This document shows, one piece after another, positions 32,379-37,825 of a stretch of 37,825 nucleotides of DNA (its first letter is position 1; the number at the start of each line of letters is the position of its first letter). The notes beneath the pieces were generated by a model. The model ran no database searches. It was not told where the DNA came from and saw only the letters and a list, made by a program, of their open reading frames with translations. Origin of the DNA: an uncultured Clostridia bacterium (lineage in GTDB: Bacteria > Bacillota > Clostridia > Oscillospirales > CAG-272); the NCBI GenBank assembly GCA_947588825.1, contig CANPZU010000023.1:1-37825 (forward strand), in the 5' to 3' direction. The position numbers were made by a program, and so were the translations under genes.

Positions 32379-33422
32379 ATGAAAGTCACAAAAAGTATTT
32401 TCGGAAAAGCAGTAAATGACACAGTTTCTTCCTATACTCTGTCAAACAGCCGCATGTCGGTGAAGATTATCGAGTACGGGGCAAGAGTCGCCGAGCTCTT
32501 GTACGACGATGTCAGCGTCGTATGCGGCTTTGACACCATCGAGGGCTATCTGAAGGACAACGATTACCACGGCTCAATAGTCGGAAGATATGCGAACAGA
32601 ATATACAAGGGCAAGTTTTCAATAGACGGTAGGGAATATAACGTGAGCAACAACGAGGCGGGCAGATATCACCTGCACGGGGGCTACTGCGGCTTTTCGG
32701 GTAAGCTGTGGAAGCTTGAAAATTTGGGATGTGACGACGATCGCGCCTATGTCACGCTGAAATATGTAAGCCCTGACAATGAGGAGGGATTCCCGGGAAC
32801 GCTTGCCGTATATGTGACATATACTCTTACTCTCGCCGACGAGCTGAAAATAGATTACGTCGCCGTAAGCGATAAGGACACGATAATCAATCTTACAAAT
32901 CACAGCTACTTTAATCTTTCGGGCGTCGGAAACACCATACTCGACCATATGCTGACCATGTACTGCGACCAGTATATACCTGTCGACCAAAAGCTCATTC
33001 CATTTGGATATTTTGCAAACGTCACGGGAACGCCGTTTGATTTTCGCACTGCTAAAGCGATAGGAAGGGATATCGACGCAGACGATATACAAATAAAGAC
33101 GGCGGGCGGATACGACCACTGCTTTACACGTGACAGGGGAGAAAATAAAGACTCGCCCCTGCTTATCGCAACGATAAGCAGCCCCGTGACCGATATAACG
33201 ATGGATATACTTACCACCGAGGGCGGAATACAGATGTACACCGGCAACTTTATGACGGCCGACAATCCGTTTTTCTCAAACTGCCCTCAAAGGAAAAATC
33301 AGGCAGTGGCGCTGGAGTGCAACAGGATACCTGACAGTCCCAATCACGCCGCTTTTCCCTCGTGCGTGTACAGAGCGGGAGAAAAGTATACTCAAACCAC
33401 AATATACCGCTTCAAAAGATGA
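32379..33422 (+). CDS. galM: Aldose 1-epimerase (galactose mutarotase) GalM
   Basis: Interconverts alpha and beta forms of galactose or glucose. The 347-residue protein has the beta-sandwich family motifs: GRYANRI (about 69-75), HLHGGYCGFSGKLW (about 98-111), catalytic H175 in TNHSYFNL and catalytic E313 in VALECNRIPDSP. I chose the ATG at 32379, preceded by AAGGAG, over an upstream in-frame ATG at 32337 that lies at the promoter. Monocistronic by appearance: own promoter in front and terminator at 33436-33477. No other Leloir gene is nearby. Confidence 0.93.
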   Translation: MKVTKSIFGKAVNDTVSSYTLSNSRMSVKIIEYGARVAELLYDDVSVVCGFDTIEGYLKDNDYHGSIVGRYANRIYKGKFSIDGREYNVSNNEAGRYHLHGGYCGFSGKLWKLENLGCDDDRAYVTLKYVSPDNEEGFPGTLAVYVTYTLTLADELKIDYVAVSDKDTIINLTNHSYFNLSGVGNTILDHMLTMYCDQYIPVDQKLIPFGYFANVTGTPFDFRTAKAIGRDIDADDIQIKTAGGYDHCFTRDRGENKDSPLLIATISSPVTDITMDILTTEGGIQMYTGNFMTADNPFFSNCPQRKNQAVALECNRIPDSPNHAAFPSCVYRAGEKYTQTTIYRFKR

Positions 33423-33435
33423 GTCGACGTTTCGG

Positions 33436-33477
33436 GCGGCAAAGGGTGTTTTGCGCTTCTTTGCCGCTCCTTGTTTA
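33436..33477 (+). terminator. Terminator after galM
   Basis: GCGGCAAAG at 33436-33444 pairs with CTTTGCCGC at 33459-33467, followed by a T-rich tail. The rest of the 302-base gap to 33724 is AT-rich, with a TATAAT at 33685-33690 that may be the -10 element for the protease gene; I could not find a matching -35. Confidence 0.75.
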
Positions 33478-33724
33478 TTGTGTCAGTGTGTCTGCCGTAT
33501 TTTGACCTTTAAAATACGCTTCTGTGTGAGCGGGGCAGGTCGGAGTATTTTTAAATTTGTGCTGTTTGCTTTTTATGCTCCGATAAATCCGCAAGATCGA
33601 GGTTTTGTCTGTATCTGTATCGAAGAGATTTTTTGTTTCATACTTTATTAAGTAGTTCATCATACAACCGTCACAAAACGGCGTTATAATATTTTAACAA
33701 ATCCTTGAAAAGGAGAGAGAACTT

Positions 33725-35227
33725 ATGATACCCGATGAGAATAATGAAACAAATGAGAAGAATGAAACAAACAATATAAACAACCTAAGCGACGAAGAAA
33801 AAAACAAAGAACAAACGCTGAATCAGGAGGCCGAAAATGTTCGAAAGGAGGTCGGGGACGGACAGGAAAACAATAAAGAAGCCGAGTATTCTTTTGACGG
33901 TTCCTCCTCATCCTACTCGATGAGCGGAAGTGATATTCCCGAAAACAAGACGTTCGTAAGTAAAAGGCCGAGTGAATTCGAGCTTTCCTATGACAGCAAA
34001 AGCGGCGCGTACACGAGAAAAGAATACGCCGATAAGAGCGGCGCAGGCAGCGATCTTAGCGCCATATGGCAAAGCTATACGGAAAATAAAAAAGCATCAA
34101 GGAGAAGCAAACGCACTATCGCGCTTTGTGTTCTTATATCAGTAATTTCGGGCGCGCTTGCCGCTCTGGCAATATGCGTCTTTGCGATAAGGAGCGGCGT
34201 CGTGGAACGCGGCAACGTTTCTTATGAAGATACAAACATGAAGGTCAACTATGCGGAGATCAAGGAAAACGCGGTTATCGCCGCCTCCGAGATAGCTAAC
34301 AAGACGGTAGTGGCGATCGACACCTACACACAGACCGCGTCTCCGTCCGGCGCGACAAAGGTTGGCGCGGGAAGCGGAGTGATACTGTCTGAGGCCGGAT
34401 ATATAGTCACATGCAATCATGTGGTGGAAAACGCAGAAACGGTGCTCGTGACTCTGAGTACGGGAGACCGTTTTGAAGCGTCGGTGGTGGGACGTGACAC
34501 CCAGACCGACCTTGCGGTAATAAAGATAAACGTGTCGGGAGATCTTCCGGCGGCCACTCTCAGAGGAACAGGGCTCATTCTCGGCGAGACCGTCGTAGCT
34601 ATAGGCAATCCGTTGGGCGCACTTTCAAATACTGTCACGGACGGTATAATATCAAGCCTTGAAAGACAGATAACAATAGAAGGTCAGACAATGACGCTGA
34701 TACAGACCAATGCCGCCGTCAACCACGGAAATTCGGGCGGAGGACTCTTTGACAGCAACGGCTCGCTGGTGGGTATTGTAAACGCCAAATCGGCGGACGT
34801 GTCGGTCGAGGGAATAGGCTTTGCAATACCCATTTCCACTGTCAAGACGGTGACAAAGGATCTTATCGAAAAGGGATACGTTTCGGGCAGAGCTTCTTAC
34901 GGCTTCGATGGAGTTTACATCACTCCTCAAAACTACAGCAGATATCCCGAGCTGCGGGAGTACGCTGTTTCGGGGACTTGGATCCAAAGGATAACCCAAG
35001 GGTTTTATATAACGGATACGGCAAATGTGGCAGGTTATGCCGAGGGCTCTTCAAAGCTCAGGTTCGGCGACCGTATTGAAAGAGTCGGGGAAGTCGAAAT
35101 AACATCGCAAAACGACCTTAATGCCGCTCTTGGAGCATACAGCCCCGGAGATACGGTAAGTCTGAGCGTGGTCAGAGATCACAACACCACTATCATAATC
35201 AATCTGATACTGTCAGAGTTAAAATGA
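33725..35227 (+). CDS. HtrA-like membrane-anchored serine protease with PDZ domain
   Basis: A 500-residue trypsin-like protease of the HtrA/DegP family. An unusual hydrophilic N-terminal region of about 130 residues, rich in Asn, Glu and Ser, precedes one membrane helix (about 131-155), so that region is cytoplasmic and the protease lies outside. The catalytic triad is H232 (CNHVV), D262 (TDLAVI) and S337 (NHGNSGGG); a PDZ domain occupies about 395-495. The ATG follows AAGGAG. It sits 46 bases ahead of a two-component system, which may sense the same envelope stress. Tail-type HtrA with a long N-terminal segment is common in Firmicutes. Confidence 0.92.
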   Translation: MIPDENNETNEKNETNNINNLSDEEKNKEQTLNQEAENVRKEVGDGQENNKEAEYSFDGSSSSYSMSGSDIPENKTFVSKRPSEFELSYDSKSGAYTRKEYADKSGAGSDLSAIWQSYTENKKASRRSKRTIALCVLISVISGALAALAICVFAIRSGVVERGNVSYEDTNMKVNYAEIKENAVIAASEIANKTVVAIDTYTQTASPSGATKVGAGSGVILSEAGYIVTCNHVVENAETVLVTLSTGDRFEASVVGRDTQTDLAVIKINVSGDLPAATLRGTGLILGETVVAIGNPLGALSNTVTDGIISSLERQITIEGQTMTLIQTNAAVNHGNSGGGLFDSNGSLVGIVNAKSADVSVEGIGFAIPISTVKTVTKDLIEKGYVSGRASYGFDGVYITPQNYSRYPELREYAVSGTWIQRITQGFYITDTANVAGYAEGSSKLRFGDRIERVGEVEITSQNDLNAALGAYSPGDTVSLSVVRDHNTTIIINLILSELK

Positions 35228-35273
35228 TGCGAGAGCGTAAGACGGAGAAAGAGAACGGAGGACAAAGTACGTT

Positions 35274-35960
35274 ATGTATAAAATACTTGTTGCCGACGAC
35301 GAGGATAAAATAAGGGAGATAATAAAAAAATACGCCGAATTTGAAGGCCATACCGTCACCGAGGCGACAAACGGTATGGATGCCGTGAATCTTTGCAGAA
35401 ACGGCAAATTCGACATAATAGTTCTTGATATAATGATGCCCGTCCTTGACGGCCTTTCCGCCGCCCGCGATATCAGAAAGATCAGCGACGTGCCTATTAT
35501 CATGCTGTCGGCAAGAGGAGAGGAATACGACAAGATCGGCGGCTTTCAAACCGGATGCGACGACTATGTGGTAAAGCCCTTTTCCCCGAAGGAGCTGATG
35601 CTTCGGATCGACGCCATCATGAAAAGGACCTTGCCGTTCAAGGAAAGCTCTGTTGAGACGCGGGATATATTTGAATGCGAGGGACTCAAAATAGATTTTA
35701 CTGCCCGTATAGTATATATCGATTCGGTCCAAACCCAGCTGTCTCCCAAGGAATATGACCTTCTGTTTTACATGGTCAAAAACTCAAATATCGCTCTTTC
35801 CCGTGAAAAACTCATATGCGAGGTTTGGGGATACGACTTTTACGGAGACGACCGCACGCTTGATACTCATATAAAGCTGCTTCGAAAGTCGCTCGGTAAA
35901 TACAGCAAATTCATAGTTACCCTGAGAGGAGTGGGATATCGCTTTGAAACGCAAAAATGA
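35274..35960 (+). CDS. OmpR/PhoB-family response regulator
   Basis: A 228-residue DNA-binding response regulator. Receiver domain: acidic D8 and D9, phospho-acceptor D52 in LDIMMP, S79 and K101 in VVKPF. A winged-helix effector domain follows (about 135-226), with the block LSPKEYDLLFYMV and the recognition region DDRTLDTHIKLLRKSL. GGAGG at 35257-35261 is its ribosome site, with a long spacing of 12. The gene overlaps the kinase gene by 17 bases, so the pair is co-translated. Confidence 0.94.
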   Translation: MYKILVADDEDKIREIIKKYAEFEGHTVTEATNGMDAVNLCRNGKFDIIVLDIMMPVLDGLSAARDIRKISDVPIIMLSARGEEYDKIGGFQTGCDDYVVKPFSPKELMLRIDAIMKRTLPFKESSVETRDIFECEGLKIDFTARIVYIDSVQTQLSPKEYDLLFYMVKNSNIALSREKLICEVWGYDFYGDDRTLDTHIKLLRKSLGKYSKFIVTLRGVGYRFETQK

Positions 35961-37443
35961 GCTGCAAACGCAAATAAAAAGGGCGCCCAGCGTCCGTCTG
36001 TATGTTTTTACCGCATTTATTTTCTTTACGGTTGTCACTCTCCTGCTGCTTTGGCTTTTTCAGGTGGTATTTCTTGAAAGGATATATAAATCCTACTGTA
36101 TAACACAGATAAAAAATGATGGCGAGACCCTGGCAAAAATCATATATTCGGGAGCCGATATTGATGAGATAAAGGAAAAGGCGACTGAAATTGCCGACGC
36201 GCACAGCATGTGCATCTCGCTTCTCGTTCCCGATCAGAATTCAATAACAAGGCTTACGGATACCATATATAACGACTGTAATTTGTATTACTTGTCTTAC
36301 AATGAATGTATGGTGCTTTATAAGTACTCGCTTCAGGGCGGCAAAGCTCAGCTCATGAGCGTTTCGTATGACGAGGAAAAGGGATACGTCGGGACCGAAT
36401 TTTCACTTGTCTCCTCGGACGACGAGATTCACAGTGTCATTTACACTCTCGTCTGCTCCGCAAGCGGCGGAAACGACCTTACCCGCGTGCTCTTTCTGAA
36501 CTCAGTCATAACTCCGGTGGGCGCCACGACTCAAACCATAACCTTTCTGCTTGCGGTCATTTCGGTCGTACTTGTGCTTTTTGCATTTCTTTTGACCGTT
36601 TTCGTCTCCCGAAAGGTGACAAGACCGATAATTCAAATAAGCAGCAAAGCGCAGCTTTTCGCTCACGGAGACTACGATGTCAGATTCAATGTGAAAAGAG
36701 GGTATAAAGAGGTGAATGAACTCTCGGCCATCCTCAACTACACCGGCGCTGAGCTTTCAAAAGTGGAAAAACTGAGGCGCGAACTCATCTCCAACATTTC
36801 TCATGACCTGCGTACCCCCCTGACTCTTATTCAGGGATATTCCGAAATGATGCGCGACATTCCGGGAGAGTGCAATCCCGAAAATCTCGGCACTGTGATA
36901 GACGAAACCGCAAGGTTGACGTCAATTGTAAATGAGATGCTCGACTATTCCAAGATTCAAAGCGGCAACTATGCTCCCGATTTTCAGAAAACCGATATAA
37001 GCCAAACGGTCAAATCGACGGTCGAGACCTACCGCACGCTTACCGAAAAAAACGGTTATATCATCAATTACGATGAGTGCGAGAGCGTTTATATCATGGG
37101 AGACAGCGGTATGATAGTCAGGGCGCTCCTCAATTTGATCAATAATGCCGTAACTCATACCGGAAGCGACAACACAATAAGTGTAAAACAGATTATAAGC
37201 GATAAAAGTGTGCGTATTGAAGTTTCTGACAGCGGACACGGTATCCCGCAGGATCAGCTCGGGCTGATTTGGGAACGGTACTATAAAGCGGATACCGAAC
37301 ATAAACGCGCCGCCGTAGGTACCGGGCTCGGACTTTCAATCGTCAAATCGATCATGATACTGCATAAGGGCAAATTCGGCGTGAGAAGCCGAGAGGGCCA
37401 CGGCAGCACGTTTTGGATCGAATTTGACAGGATAACGCAATAA
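35944..37443 (+). CDS. Sensor histidine kinase partnered with the response regulator
   Basis: A 499-residue membrane sensor kinase. TM1 lies at about 19-43, an outside domain of about 150 residues follows, then TM2 at about 198-221, a HAMP domain (about 222-275) and the kinase core: H-box SNISHDLRTPL with H287, N-box LINNAVTH (about 398-405), G1 DSGHGIP (about 429-435) and G2 GTGLGLS (about 459-465). The start is TTG inside the regulator gene. No known sensor-domain fold is recognisable in the outer region; with the protease gene upstream, cell-envelope stress is a plausible signal. Confidence 0.93.
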   Translation: MKRKNELQTQIKRAPSVRLYVFTAFIFFTVVTLLLLWLFQVVFLERIYKSYCITQIKNDGETLAKIIYSGADIDEIKEKATEIADAHSMCISLLVPDQNSITRLTDTIYNDCNLYYLSYNECMVLYKYSLQGGKAQLMSVSYDEEKGYVGTEFSLVSSDDEIHSVIYTLVCSASGGNDLTRVLFLNSVITPVGATTQTITFLLAVISVVLVLFAFLLTVFVSRKVTRPIIQISSKAQLFAHGDYDVRFNVKRGYKEVNELSAILNYTGAELSKVEKLRRELISNISHDLRTPLTLIQGYSEMMRDIPGECNPENLGTVIDETARLTSIVNEMLDYSKIQSGNYAPDFQKTDISQTVKSTVETYRTLTEKNGYIINYDECESVYIMGDSGMIVRALLNLINNAVTHTGSDNTISVKQIISDKSVRIEVSDSGHGIPQDQLGLIWERYYKADTEHKRAAVGTGLGLSIVKSIMILHKGKFGVRSREGHGSTFWIEFDRITQ

Positions 37444-37773
37444 CAAAATAATTTATCGTGAGTTTTCAAGCTGCCGCCTTTTAAATTAAAGCGCTTCGTA
37501 CGGCGGCCTTAAGACTAAGCTTTGCCCTTGCCCTTTACTTGCTCGCTTTAAAAGCGGTGAAAAAAACAAGTGATGCGGCATTTTGAATTATTTACCCCGC
37601 CGCCCGAAGGGCGCAGAGCGAGCTGCATTACGGTGACGCTGTTTTTTAAGGCTTAAATTTGAAAGAGAGGATAATAACAAAACGCGTCCGTTTTTGAAGC
37701 GCCCCCTGTCAAGTAGACAGTGAAAAAAGCAAAAAAACAAATTAGTGGGAAGGCGCTGTAAAAAAAACAGCCG
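37444..37773. other. Non-coding hairpin-rich region, possible mobile-element remnant
   Basis: No supported gene. It contains several short inverted repeats: GCCGCC/GGCGGC (37473-37478 and 37502-37507), CGCTT/AAGCG (about 37553), CGCCCGAAGGGCG (about 37600-37612) and CTGTC-AAGTA-GACAG (37706-37720). The last element, next to A-rich sequence, resembles sequence I have seen beside insertion-sequence ends in Clostridia, but this is recollection only. A small open frame of 26 codons at about 37573 has no ribosome site. Confidence 0.35.
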
Positions 37774-37824
37774 AAAAAAAACGACTGCAAGGCATCCGAA
37801 AGGATAGCCAAGCAGTCGTTTTTG
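37774..37824. terminator. Nested hairpin, bidirectional terminator
   Basis: ACGACTGC at 37781-37788 pairs with GCAGTCGT at 37812-37819, flanked by A-run and T-run that extend the stem. Inside it a GGC-ATCC stem closes on a GAAA tetraloop. The T-run on the plus strand and complementary A-run on the other side make it able to terminate both ways. The window ends at its edge. Confidence 0.7.
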
Positions 37825-37825
37825 T

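Noticed and set aside
32035..32422. Minus-strand open frames upstream of and overlapping the SpoIID-like gene
   Set aside because: They lie in other frames or span the galM promoter region, lack ribosome sites and show no recognisable domain.
33451..33663. Open frames in the galM-htrA gap
   Set aside because: They overlap the galM terminator, have no ribosome site and no protein-like pattern.

Overview
The window looks like a chromosomal segment of an anaerobic, low-to-moderate-GC member of the Firmicutes, most likely class Clostridia. The signs are a tryptophan T-box leader, a TPP riboswitch, a Rex redox repressor, a DnaD plus DnaC/DnaI-like primosome pair, a SpoIID-family protein, the oxygen-independent thiamin route (ThiC, ThiH), strong AGGAGG-type ribosome sites and frequent GTG/TTG starts. 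Coding density is high. I see no rRNA, tRNA, CRISPR array, prophage or intact insertion sequence, so most of the window is core genome.

Layout. 1-1960: sigma-A promoter, Trp T-box and an orphan TrpB2-type tryptophan synthase beta chain. 2085-4223 (minus): an operon with an AlaX-type Ala-tRNA editing protein and a PHP-family histidinol phosphatase. It diverges from an RlmI-like rRNA methyltransferase (4386-5594), and the two promoters lie in a 14-bp inverted repeat. 5684-8137: a small membrane protein, a GH43-like glycosidase and a PflX-like radical SAM protein behind a structured leader. 8155-11825: dCMP deaminase, a membrane-anchored unknown, RimI, a multi-pass unknown and TsaD. 12155-13324: an isocitrate dehydrogenase-like enzyme behind a cluster of DnaA-box-like motifs. 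13463-17008: rex, dnaD, a dnaC/dnaI-like loader and pgeF, tightly spaced.

17129-25174: a six-gene operon encoding an ABC-2 ATPase, a permease, two tandem GldG-like proteins, a DUF4340-like protein and a parvulin-like lipoprotein. This is the least understood system here and the best candidate for new biology. Its ATPase, permease and GldG-like parts resemble GldA/GldF/GldG of Bacteroidetes, but no other gliding genes are present.

25280-31215 (minus): a seven-gene thiamin operon, thiS-thiG-thiH-tenI-thiE-thiD-thiC, under a TPP riboswitch with an intrinsic terminator. It makes both the pyrimidine (ThiC, ThiD) and thiazole (ThiS, ThiG, ThiH, TenI) halves and joins them (ThiE). ThiF is not in the cluster. 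31254-32141 (minus) is a divergent SpoIID-family protein. 32304-33477 is a single-gene galactose mutarotase unit. 33725-37443 holds an HtrA-like membrane protease followed by an overlapping response regulator and histidine kinase pair, suggesting an envelope-stress module. The last 380 bases are non-coding, rich in hairpins and possibly contain a mobile-element remnant.

All family calls rest on motifs and overall sequence character read by eye. No database search was run.
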